Shown piece by piece: positions 35,212 through 42,354 of a stretch of DNA of 46,663 nt. Location of the stretch: NCBI GenBank assembly GCA_001799715.1, contig MGTZ01000004.1:1-46663 (forward strand). Reading direction: 5' to 3'. The notes beneath the pieces were generated by a model that was given only the letters and a program-made list of their open reading frames with translations, did not search any database and had not been told where the DNA came from. This DNA is from Elusimicrobia bacterium GWB2_63_16. GTDB taxonomy: Bacteria > Elusimicrobiota > Elusimicrobia > Elusimicrobiales > UBA9959. The position numbers and the translations under genes are program-made. Position 1 is the stretch's first letter. Every line of letters starts with the position of its first letter.

Positions 35212-35739
35212 ATGCCTATAAGAGAAAATTTTTTAAGTAGCGAACGCCTGTGCTTTGGCTTCTGGCGTGAGTCGGACATAGACCTGGCCTGGGAGCTTTT
35301 TGGCGATTCCGATATCACCAAGTACGTAGGCGGGCCTTTCTCCAGGGCGCAGGTTTTGGAACGGATTCGTTCCGAAATGTCCTCGCGCGAGTGCATTGGC
35401 GTGCAGTACTGGCCACTGTTCCGCCGGGACGATGGCGAATTCGTGGGCTGTTGCGGGCTGAAATCCTGTCCGGAGCCCGGGTGTTATGAGATGGGCTTCT
35501 ACATCAAGCCAAGCATGCAGGGCAAGGGGTATGCGTGGGAGGCCGCTTGTCGCGTCATAGAATATGCGTTCTCCAAAATTGGCGCCAAGGCTTTGTTCGC
35601 CGGGCATAGTCCACACAACGAGGCATCCCGTCTTCTGCTTGGCAAGCTAGGGTTTGTCTATACATCTGATGTGTTCTATCCTCCAACTGGCCTGATGCAC
35701 CCTTTGTATCGGTTGGATCAGAAACTGCAGAAAAAATAG
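35212..35739 (+). CDS. GNAT N-acetyltransferase, RimJ/RimL type
   Basis: A 175-residue acetyltransferase starting at ATG 35212 with GGAG just upstream; the longer in-frame start at 35179 adds an unlikely peptide. It begins LSSERLCFGFWRESDIDLAW, the RimJ/RimL-type N-terminus. The acetyl-CoA loop reads PSMQGKGYAWEAACRVIEYAF (Q/R-x-x-G-x-G/A reads QGKGYA). It ends with an aromatic acceptor-site segment LGFVYTS. It lies 227 nt after the transporter, so it may have its own promoter. In this context it could tailor the product or protect the producer; a stand-alone role is possible. Confidence 0.75.
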   Translation: MPIRENFLSSERLCFGFWRESDIDLAWELFGDSDITKYVGGPFSRAQVLERIRSEMSSRECIGVQYWPLFRRDDGEFVGCCGLKSCPEPGCYEMGFYIKPSMQGKGYAWEAACRVIEYAFSKIGAKALFAGHSPHNEASRLLLGKLGFVYTSDVFYPPTGLMHPLYRLDQKLQKK

Positions 35740-35825
35740 ACTATTCTTGTAGAGGCTGCGGCTTACCTGGAAGTATTAGTGTAACAAGCGCTTTAACGAG
35801 CGTTACTCGGCAGCAGCGACAAATT

Positions 35826-35988
35826 AAAAACTGCGTCTCTGATGACGCGGTTTTTGTTGTTTCCGAAGAAGCCTTCTTCATCGGGCGTGTAATGGCAAAA
35901 AATAACCGCCGGACAAGCCGGCGGTCATTTTTTGGGCAAGCTAGCGGATGTTTCTTGCGCCAATTTTTCCCGGGAGAAAATTTGGCGG
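35826..35988. repeat. Right flanking repeat of the accessory region, next to tRNA-Glu
   Basis: Hairpin A' (AAAAACTGCGTC / GACGCGGTTTTT, loop TCTGAT, 35826-35855), hairpin B' (ACCGCCGG / CCGGCGGT, loop ACAAG, 35905-35925) and GAGAAAATTTGGCGG (35974-35988). The order and orientation are as in the left copy at 26991-27136. Here the 15-mer includes the last bases of tRNA-Glu with its CCA. The hairpins lie just 3' of tRNA-Glu on the minus strand, so they are probably its terminators. Confidence 0.65.
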
Positions 35989-36058
35989 CCCCTACGGGAT
36001 TCGAACCCGTGATCTCTGCCTTGAGAGGGCAGCGTCCTAACCGCTAGACGAAGGGGCC
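35983..36058 (-). tRNA. tRNA-Glu (anticodon CUC)
   Basis: Complete cloverleaf: acceptor GGCCCCT / AGGGGCC, anticodon stem CTGCC / GGCAG with loop CTCTCAA (anticodon CTC, reads GAG), T-arm ACGGG-TTCGAAT-CCCGT, discriminator G. The 3' CCA is encoded. It lies 46 nt downstream of tRNA-Thr and is probably on the same transcript. Confidence 0.96.
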
Positions 36059-36104
36059 GTAAGTCAATATTTTACCAAATAGCGGGCCGCGGCGGCAAAA
36101 ATTC

Positions 36105-36177
36105 AGCCGACTATCGGGTTCGAACCGATGACCTGCTGTTTACAAAACAGCTGCTCTACCAGCTGAGCTAAGTCGGC
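36105..36177 (-). tRNA. tRNA-Thr (anticodon UGU)
   Basis: Acceptor GCCGACT / AGTCGGC, D-arm with AGCTGGTA loop, anticodon stem GCTGT / ACAGC with loop TTTGTAA (anticodon TGT, reads ACA), T-arm ATCGG-TTCGAAC-CCGAT. CCA is not encoded, unlike the neighbouring tRNA-Glu. Confidence 0.95.
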
Positions 36178-36186
36178 GACTTGTCT

Positions 36187-36192
36187 ATTTTA
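36187..36192 (-). promoter_or_regulatory. -10 box of the tRNA-Thr/tRNA-Glu transcript
   Basis: TAAAAT on the minus strand within ATTGTAAAATAGACAA, 9 nt before the mature 5' end of tRNA-Thr. Except for one base this string is identical to the one immediately before the prfB start codon. Confidence 0.6.
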
Positions 36193-36318
36193 CAATAATA
36201 CTCGGGCGCCTGTGTTTGGGGCGATTGCCGCCAGCGGCCTGGGCCCTTTGGCCCTCACCCCGGGCGGTTATTTCACCTACACTATTAATATAATAGTAGA
36301 CAGTAAGACAGCCTGGCC

Positions 36319-37317
36319 ATGGAACACATGCAAAAAATTCTTCTCGCCCTCGCGCTGATCGTATCCTCCGCTACCGGCCTCCTGGCCCAACTGGACGTGA
36401 CGTTCGTGAACGTCGGGCAGGGCGACGCCATCTTCATCGAGTTCCCCAACGGTAAAAAGGCGCTGATAGACGGCGGCAACTCGGGGGTGCTGATAGATAA
36501 TTACCTGAGGTCCAGGGGCGTGACCCGGCTGGATTATGTGGCCCTGACCCACCCGCACAGCGACCATTACCGGGGCCTGAAGAAAGTTTTCACCAATTAC
36601 CAGGTGGATAACTACTACGACACCCGCGCCGAGAACGTGGATGCCGCCGGCGACAATAACCTGCGCGACCTGGCGGCGGTCGAACCCGGCTGCAAAACCC
36701 ATTACCCCAAACCCGGAGACATTCTCAACTGGGATCCAAAGGTCACAGTGAAGGTCTTCAACGCCTGCTGGCAGCCGGTGCAGATGCACGAGAACGACGA
36801 GACTAATAACTGCTCACTGGTCATACGGCTCTATTATAACGGCAACGGCATCCTGCTTACCGGAGACGCGAATTCCGAAATAGAGGCCGAGATGCTGCGC
36901 CACTTCAAGTCCGGCCTGCAGTCCAATATCCTCAAGGTGGGCCACCACGGCTCGCGCACCTCCACCAGCGACGCTTTCCTGGCCCGCGTACGGCCGGACT
37001 ACGCTTTTATCTCCGTCGGCCAGAACAACAAGTACGGCCACCCCCACCAGGAAACCCTGTCCCGCCTGATCAACGCCGGCGCCCAGATCTACCTGACCAC
37101 CGCCGGCACGCAGTCTTTCACCATCCCCGCCCCGGACAAGAACCTGCCAGGTCCCGTCAAGCCGGTAATCCGCTCTGAAACCGGCGAGCTGGCCGAAAAG
37201 GGCCCGCTCACCCGCCTCGTCCCGGTCTCGGTCACCTGGGACCCGGCCGAGCTGCGGAACGCCAGCTCGCCCGCACTGGACCAGCTGCAAGACGGGGCCG
37301 CTCCCGTTTCCGACTGA
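36319..37317 (+). CDS. Exported metallo-beta-lactamase-fold protein, ComEC C-terminal-like
   Basis: A 332-residue protein with a signal peptide (MQKILLALALIVSSATGLLA; Met4 may be the true start) and an MBL domain. It starts VTFVNVGQGDAIFIEFPNGK, then metal motif THPHSDH (H78, H80, D82, H83), LTGDAN and VGHHGS. This is the pattern of the nuclease-like soluble domain of ComEC/Rec2, here without the channel. A free periplasmic or secreted DNase or phosphodiesterase role is possible. A TATAAT at 36289-36294 lies upstream, with no good -35. A strong terminator follows. Confidence 0.82.
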   Translation: MEHMQKILLALALIVSSATGLLAQLDVTFVNVGQGDAIFIEFPNGKKALIDGGNSGVLIDNYLRSRGVTRLDYVALTHPHSDHYRGLKKVFTNYQVDNYYDTRAENVDAAGDNNLRDLAAVEPGCKTHYPKPGDILNWDPKVTVKVFNACWQPVQMHENDETNNCSLVIRLYYNGNGILLTGDANSEIEAEMLRHFKSGLQSNILKVGHHGSRTSTSDAFLARVRPDYAFISVGQNNKYGHPHQETLSRLINAGAQIYLTTAGTQSFTIPAPDKNLPGPVKPVIRSETGELAEKGPLTRLVPVSVTWDPAELRNASSPALDQLQDGAAPVSD

Positions 37318-37370
37318 GCGCTATATACAGAAGAACAACCTGCGCCGTGCCAGCAACGCGCCAGATAGAG

Positions 37371-37397
37371 AACCCCGCCTTTCCGGCGGGGTTTTTT
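37371..37397 (+). terminator. Rho-independent terminator after the MBL-fold gene
   Basis: AACCCCGCC / GGCGGGGTT, 9-bp perfect stem with loop TTTCC and a run of six T. Confidence 0.9.
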
Positions 37398-37491
37398 ACC
37401 GGCTTTTCCCGCCGGGGCCGATCGGCCGCCAGGGTTGCCTGGCCCGGCGGCGCTGTGGTAATATGTAGCTAACGGTACAAGGGGGGGCAAT

Positions 37492-37917
37492 ATGGATCAA
37501 TACTTAGCGGTGCTCAGCAAATACGCGGTCTTCTCCGGCCGCGCCGGCCGGCGGGAATACTGGATGTTCCTGCTTTTCAACCTCATCTTCACCATCGTAG
37601 CCCGCTTTGTGGATGCGACTTCCGGTTCGGAGGTGCTGTTCCTTGGCATGAGGCCGATAAGCCTGGTCTACGGCCTGGCAGTGGCGTTACCTGGCCTCGC
37701 CGTCTCGGTCCGCCGGCTGCACGACATCGGTTATTCCGCCTGGTGGATGCTGCTGCTGATAGTTCCCTTTATCGGCCCCGTGGCCCTGCTCGTCATGTTC
37801 TGCCTGGGCGGCGATCAAGGGGACAATAAGTACGGCCCCGCCCCGGCCGCCGCGGCGGCGCCTGCACCAATAGCGGAAGAGGCCCCCCGGCCAGAACCGC
37901 CGCAGCAGAACGGCTGA
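37492..37917 (+). CDS. DUF805 family membrane protein
   Basis: A 141-residue protein. YAVFSGRAGRREYWMFLLFN followed by three to four membrane helices and SVRRLHDIGYSAWWMLLLIVP is the DUF805 signature. The C-terminal tail is Pro/Ala-rich and disordered. The function of the family is not established. GGGGGG lies 7 nt before ATG. It is separated by 22 nt from the next gene, so probably a small operon. Confidence 0.88.
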   Translation: MDQYLAVLSKYAVFSGRAGRREYWMFLLFNLIFTIVARFVDATSGSEVLFLGMRPISLVYGLAVALPGLAVSVRRLHDIGYSAWWMLLLIVPFIGPVALLVMFCLGGDQGDNKYGPAPAAAAAPAPIAEEAPRPEPPQQNG

Positions 37918-37939
37918 CGGCTCGCCGCGAGGAGGAAAT

Positions 37940-38449
37940 ATGGGGAAAAAGATCGCCATGTTCATAGCTTTCCAGGGCTTCAGGGACGAGGAGTATATCG
38001 AACCCAAGAAGGCGCTGGAGGCGGCCGGCCACACGGTTACCACGGTTTCCACCGCCAGGGGCGAGGCGCGCGGCAAGTTCAGGCTGACCGCGCAGGTGGA
38101 CAAAACTATCGACGAGGTAAAAGCCGCCGACTACGACGCGCTGACGCTTGTAGGCGGGCCCGGCACGCTCGAGGACCTGGACAATGCCAGGGTGCACGCT
38201 CTTTTCAGGGAAGCGCTGGCGCAGGGCAAGGTGATCGGCGCCATCTGCATCTCGCCCGTAGTGCTGGCCCACGCCGGCCTGCTGAAGGGACGCACGGTGA
38301 CCTGCTTCCCGGACGGCTCGGCCGAGGTGGAGAAAGGCGGGGCCAAGTATACCGGCTCCGATCTGGAGATCGACGGCAACCTGATAACTGCCAATGGGCC
38401 GGTGCCGGCCAAAAAATACGGCCAGGCGCTGGCCGAGGCTTTGAAGTAA
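37940..38449 (+). CDS. DJ-1/PfpI family protein
   Basis: A 169-residue class I glutamine amidotransferase-like protein. The conserved acid sits in FRDEEY (E17/E18), and the nucleophile C103 lies in the elbow GAICISPVVLA. The same family includes PfpI proteases, YhbO-type deglycases and DJ-1 stress proteins. Which activity applies cannot be decided from sequence. GAGGAGG precedes ATG, and AAGGAGG for the next gene begins at its stop, so it is co-transcribed with the b5/YHS gene. Confidence 0.88.
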   Translation: MGKKIAMFIAFQGFRDEEYIEPKKALEAAGHTVTTVSTARGEARGKFRLTAQVDKTIDEVKAADYDALTLVGGPGTLEDLDNARVHALFREALAQGKVIGAICISPVVLAHAGLLKGRTVTCFPDGSAEVEKGGAKYTGSDLEIDGNLITANGPVPAKKYGQALAEALK

Positions 38450-38459
38450 GGAGGAAAAA

Positions 38460-39059
38460 ATGAAAATACTGAACATAGCCCTGGTGGTGGCGGCGCTGGC
38501 GGCGCCCGCGGCGGCCCAGCAGCCGGCCGGAGGGACCGAAGCCTGGAAGACCCGTACCTTTACCGCAGAGGAACTGAAAAAATATAACGGCAAGGACGGC
38601 ATGCCGGTTTACGCGGCCGTGGACGGCATAGTCTACGACCTGACCAAGTCCAAGTACTGGAAGACCGGCACGCACATGAAGATGCACCAGGCCGGGACGG
38701 AGCTCAGCGAGGAACTGCACAAGAAAGCCCCGCAGAGCATACACCGCGGCGGCAAGATCCTGGAGCGGATGCCCAAGGTGGGCGTACTGGCCGCCGGCGC
38801 TACGGTTGCCGCGGAGAAGCCGGCCGTGGCCGTGCATAAGGTGCTCGAGACCGAGCTGGGTAAGGAAGTCTCCTGTCCCGTCACCAAGGCCAAGGTCACG
38901 GTCACCGAGAAAACCCCGGCGCTGGATTTCAAAGGCAAGACCTATTTCTTCTCGGGAGAAGCGGCCATAGAAAAATTCAAGGCCTCGCCGGGCAAATATC
39001 TGGGCGAGCTCAAGGACGGGAAGGATAAAGTGAAGGGGCTGCTCAAGAAGAAAAGCTGA
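38460..39059 (+). CDS. Exported protein with cytochrome b5-like and YHS domains
   Basis: A 199-residue periplasmic protein with a signal peptide (residues 1-20, ends AAAQ). Residues about 32-110 match the short bacterial cytochrome-b5-like heme/steroid-binding domain (TFTAEELKKYNGKDG, YAAVDGIVYDLT, HMKMHQAGTELSEEL), with H76 and H95 as candidate heme ligands. Residues about 130-185 match a YHS domain (CPVTKAKVTV, FKGKTYFFSGEAAIEKF), which usually binds metal; only one Cys is kept. The pairing suggests redox or metal handling. Its 3' end overlaps the convergent aroA by 17 nt. Confidence 0.78.
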   Translation: MKILNIALVVAALAAPAAAQQPAGGTEAWKTRTFTAEELKKYNGKDGMPVYAAVDGIVYDLTKSKYWKTGTHMKMHQAGTELSEELHKKAPQSIHRGGKILERMPKVGVLAAGATVAAEKPAVAVHKVLETELGKEVSCPVTKAKVTVTEKTPALDFKGKTYFFSGEAAIEKFKASPGKYLGELKDGKDKVKGLLKKKS

Positions 39060-40284
39060 AGACTCGCCTGAAATCTTTCCAGAAACCCGGGTATGACTTG
39101 TTCACGCAGCCCGGGTTTCTTATTTTAAGTCCGGGGCAGGCGGCGCGGGCGGCGGCCGCGGCCATGGCGATGCGGTGGTCGTCGAAGGTGTCTATGGCCG
39201 CCTTGGCGGAGAACTTTCTGGCGCCGGTCACCAGCAGCGAGCCGCGCTTGTAGGCGGCTTTCACGCCGAGCGCGGCCAGCAGGGCCAGCGCGCTTTCCAC
39301 CCGGTCGGATTCCTTGCCGCGCAGGGCGTCCACGCCGCCGATGACGGTATTCCCGGCGGCGGCCCCGGCCAGCAAGGCCAGCAGCGGCACCTCGTCTATC
39401 ATTGCCGTTATTTCGGCCGGGTTTATCTTTACCGCTTTGAGTTTGGACGGCAGTACTTCTATTTCGCCGGCCGGCTCGGGGAAGCCTCTGTCTGTCTTTA
39501 TGTTAATTTTCGCGCCCATGCGGCGCAGCGCGGCGATGAAGCCCAGGCGCAGCGGGTTGAGGCCGCAGCCGGTTATCTTCAGCGGCTTGCCGGCCAGCAG
39601 CGCGGCCGCTATGAACGGCGCCGCCGACGAGATATCCCCGGGCACGGTCACCGGCCTGGCGGTGAGAGGCCCCGCTTCCAATTTTAATTTATTGCCGCCG
39701 GCGGTCAGCCTGCCGCCCAGCAGCGTCAGCAGGCGCTCGGTATGGTCGCGCGTGGGGACGGCCTGCTTTATCTCCACCGGGCGCATGGCGTACAACCCGG
39801 CCAGCAGCAGAGCGGATTTTACCTGGGCGCTTTTTACGCCGCTTACCGCGCCGCCTTTTATCAGGGCGGGTTTGATGGCGAAGGGAAGCAGGCCGCCGGC
39901 CGTGCTTATCCTGGCGCCGATTTTCGTTAAAGCTGCCGCGGTCTCGGCCATTGGCCGCTTGAGCAGGGTGCCGCGGCCGGTGATCCCGGAGGGAAAGGGC
40001 TGCGCGGCCAGCAGGCCGGCCAGCAGCCGGGCCAGCGCGCCGGATTCGCCGGCGTCCAGCGGCCCGGCCGGCATCTTGAGGCCGCCGAGGCCGCGGCCCT
40101 CAATTATGATGGCGTTGCCGTCCGGGCTGTGGCGCACGCCCAGTGCCTCCAGGCAGGCCAGGGCGGCCTCGGTGTCGGCGCAGATCAGCGGGTTCTCCAC
40201 GCGCGAATTGCCGGAGGCTATGGCCGCCAGCAACAGCGCCCGTATGGTTATGGATTTGTCCGCCGGCGGGCTGTAGGTTCTCAT
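39043..40284 (-). CDS. aroA: 3-phosphoshikimate 1-carboxyvinyltransferase (EPSP synthase)
   Basis: Shikimate pathway step 6: shikimate-3-phosphate plus PEP to EPSP; 413 residues from ATG 40284 (MRTYSPPADKSITIRALLL), which overlaps the aroQ stop. The longer open frame upstream is not used. It has DHTERLL, the catalytic MIDEVPLLALLAG, RGKESDRVES, DTFDDHRIAMA and the C-terminal GCVNKSYPGFW. Two substrate-site motifs are unusual: PPGDKSISHR of the family reads PPADKSITIR, and GNSGTTMR reads GESGALAR. It is the last gene of the operon and converges on the b5/YHS gene. Confidence 0.92.
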   Translation of the reverse strand: MRTYSPPADKSITIRALLLAAIASGNSRVENPLICADTEAALACLEALGVRHSPDGNAIIIEGRGLGGLKMPAGPLDAGESGALARLLAGLLAAQPFPSGITGRGTLLKRPMAETAAALTKIGARISTAGGLLPFAIKPALIKGGAVSGVKSAQVKSALLLAGLYAMRPVEIKQAVPTRDHTERLLTLLGGRLTAGGNKLKLEAGPLTARPVTVPGDISSAAPFIAAALLAGKPLKITGCGLNPLRLGFIAALRRMGAKINIKTDRGFPEPAGEIEVLPSKLKAVKINPAEITAMIDEVPLLALLAGAAAGNTVIGGVDALRGKESDRVESALALLAALGVKAAYKRGSLLVTGARKFSAKAAIDTFDDHRIAMAAAAARAACPGLKIRNPGCVNKSYPGFWKDFRRVFSFSS

Positions 40285-40724
40285 TCGCCTTTCTTGTTCT
40301 TTAAGCCCAGGCAATAATCGATAGCTTTGAAATAGGAAGTGGGGCCTTCGCCTTTGAACTGGGCCAGGCATACCGGCTTGATGACGGAAGTGCGACGGAA
40401 AGGCTCGCGTTTCGAGATGTCGCTCAAATGCGTTTCCACGGCGGGCAGGCCCAGCGCCTCTATGGCGTCGCGTATAGCGTAGCTGTAATGCGTGTAGGCG
40501 GCCGGGTTTATCACCAGCGCGCCGGCCCAGGCCGCGTTGGCCGTCAGCAGGTCGATGATCTCCCCTTCGCAGTTGCTCTGGAAAGCGCGCACCCTGGCGC
40601 CCCGCGCGGCGGCATGCTTCTTTATGGCGGCGTTCAGCTCTTTGAGCGTGGCGCTGCCGTAGACTTCCGGGTCCCGGCGGCCGAGCAGGTGCAGGTTGGG
40701 GCCGTGTATGACGAGCAGGTTCAT
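40281..40724 (-). CDS. aroQ: 3-dehydroquinate dehydratase, type II
   Basis: Step 3 of the pathway, 147 residues, normal length. GPNLHLLGRRDPEVYG carries the catalytic Arg and Tyr, QSNCEGEIIDLL follows, and AYTHYSYAIRDAI has the active-site His; ETHLSDISKREPFR matches the family's E.HLSNI..RE.FR. ATGA overlaps connect it to aroB upstream and aroA downstream. Confidence 0.95.
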   Translation of the reverse strand: MNLLVIHGPNLHLLGRRDPEVYGSATLKELNAAIKKHAAARGARVRAFQSNCEGEIIDLLTANAAWAGALVINPAAYTHYSYAIRDAIEALGLPAVETHLSDISKREPFRRTSVIKPVCLAQFKGEGPTSYFKAIDYCLGLKNKKGE

Positions 40725-41809
40725 TTCAGGGCTCCCTCGAAGGCTTTTTTCAGCAGCGCGGCGTCCAGGTCCTCGGCGGGGCAGAGGCGGCCGGGGCCGG
40801 CGGCCAGCACGAAGCGGTTGCCGGCGCCGCGCGCCTTCTTGTCGCGCGAGACCAGCGACAGGAAATGCCTGAAATCCCTGCGCACCAGGGCCGGCTTGAG
40901 CCGCAGGGCGCTTACGAGCGCGTCCATGGCGTCGTAGTCTTTCTTGCCGAGTATGCCCGTGCCGCGCGAGGCGATCAAGGCGAAGCGCAGGCCGCGGGCC
41001 ACGGCCTCGCCGTGCGGCAGGCGGCCTGCGGACATGGCCTCGAAGGCGTGCCCGGCGGTATGTCCGAAATTAAGGGCCTCGCGCACGCCGCGTTCGTCGC
41101 GCTCGTCCTTGGCCACCAGCTTGAGCTTGTAGGCCGCGCAGGCGCTGACGCAGGCGGTCAGCGCGGCCCGGTCGCCGGCCAGGACTTTGGAAAGGTTCTT
41201 CTTGACCGTACGGAACAGGTCGCCGGGGCCTATCATAGCGTACTTCACCAGCTCGCCGGCTCCCGAGCGCAGCTCGGCGTGCGGCAGCGAGTCCAGGAAA
41301 GCCGTGTCGCAGACCGCGAGGGCCGGCTGGTGGAAGGTGCCCACTATGTTTTTGGCTCCGGCCAGGTTCACCGCGGTCTTGCCGCCAAGACCCGCGTCTA
41401 TCTGCGCGAGGAAAGTGGTGGGCACGCTGACCCAGCGTATGCCGCGCATGTAGACGGAGGCCGCGAAACCGGCCAGGTCCGTCACCGCGCCGCCGCCGGC
41501 CGCTATCAGCAGCGAGCCGCGCGAGAAGCCCTCGGCGAACAGGAACGAGCAGAGCCGGCCGGCCTGCTCCAGCGTCTTGGCTTTTTCAGACGGGGGCAGC
41601 CAGAAATAGGAATGGGGCCGCGCGCCCTCCGGGAACAGGGCCAGCGCGCGCGCGCGCAGGCTGGGCGGAGCGTCGGAGCCGGTGACCAGGCAGACCTTGT
41701 CCACCGAGCGGAACAGCTCCGGGAACTGGGCCGGGACATTCTCCATGTTGCGGCCGAGCGCCGCTTTCACGATGCCCGTGGTTTTAAGGTTGAAACTGAA
41801 AGTTTTCAT
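40721..41809 (-). CDS. aroB: 3-dehydroquinate synthase
   Basis: Step 2 (DAHP to 3-dehydroquinate), 362 residues. NAD site GGGAVTDLAGFAASVYMRGI, PTTFLAQIDAGLGGKTAVNL and KNIVGTFHQP are the standard signature. The zinc ligands are Glu in RSGAGELVKYA and the two His of LNFGHTAGHAFE and LPHGEAVARGL. It starts inside the aroK stop (ATGA). Confidence 0.95.
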   Translation of the reverse strand: MKTFSFNLKTTGIVKAALGRNMENVPAQFPELFRSVDKVCLVTGSDAPPSLRARALALFPEGARPHSYFWLPPSEKAKTLEQAGRLCSFLFAEGFSRGSLLIAAGGGAVTDLAGFAASVYMRGIRWVSVPTTFLAQIDAGLGGKTAVNLAGAKNIVGTFHQPALAVCDTAFLDSLPHAELRSGAGELVKYAMIGPGDLFRTVKKNLSKVLAGDRAALTACVSACAAYKLKLVAKDERDERGVREALNFGHTAGHAFEAMSAGRLPHGEAVARGLRFALIASRGTGILGKKDYDAMDALVSALRLKPALVRRDFRHFLSLVSRDKKARGAGNRFVLAAGPGRLCPAEDLDAALLKKAFEGALK

Positions 41810-42354
41810 AGTTTAAGGGACCTCTTGATCTTGGCGGCGGCCTGTTCGGCGTTCAGGCCGGCTATGTTGACTACCAGGTCGGCCCGCCGGTAGCAGGGCA
41901 GACGCGTTTCGTAAAGTTTCTTGGCGCGGAGGGCGGCTTTTTCCCAGGGGCCGGCCAGCAGCGGGCGGCCGCGCCGCGCCGCCTTCAGGCGGTCCTCCAG
42001 CTCCTGCCAGGGGCAGTAAAGGAAAATAGTGGTCCCCGACTTTTTCAGCAGCGGCGCCCTGGTGCCCGACGGGTAAAAGCCGCCGCCCAGCGCCACCACG
42101 CGGCCGCCGCCCGCCGCCAGCCCGCGAACCACGGCGGCTTCGGCGCGGCGGAAAGCCGCAAGGCCCTCGGCGCGCACGAACTCGGCTACGCTGCGGCCGG
42201 AGGACCTGACGAAAAGGGCGTCGGCGTCGCGGAAGGGCCGGCGCAGCGCTTTCGCCAGCGCCCGGCCGGCGCTGGTCTTGCCGGCGCACATGAAGCCGGT
42301 AAGATAGAGGTTGCCTACAGGCGGCGTAAGATCTTTGATGTTTTTTTGCGCCAT
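41806..42354 (-). CDS. aroK: Shikimate kinase
   Basis: Step 5, 182 residues from ATG 42354 (MAQKNIKDL), overlapping the end of aroC by 40 nt. Walker A is GFMCAGKT (residues 20-27; usual GFMGAGKS/T). FRDADALFV gives the shikimate/Mg-binding Asp, and AFRRAEA and VVALGGGFYP give the substrate Arg and the Gly triplet; ARRGRPLL is the lid Arg region. All expected functional residues are visible. Confidence 0.92.
   Translation of the reverse strand: MAQKNIKDLTPPVGNLYLTGFMCAGKTSAGRALAKALRRPFRDADALFVRSSGRSVAEFVRAEGLAAFRRAEAAVVRGLAAGGGRVVALGGGFYPSGTRAPLLKKSGTTIFLYCPWQELEDRLKAARRGRPLLAGPWEKAALRAKKLYETRLPCYRRADLVVNIAGLNAEQAAAKIKRSLKL

Noticed and set aside
39083-39118. Terminator-like hairpin AAACCCGGG/CCCGGGTTT after the b5/YHS gene
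   Set aside because: It lies inside the aroA coding end (NPG and PGF codons), with an 18-nt loop. It may still act as a terminator for the convergent gene, but coding constraint explains the sequence.
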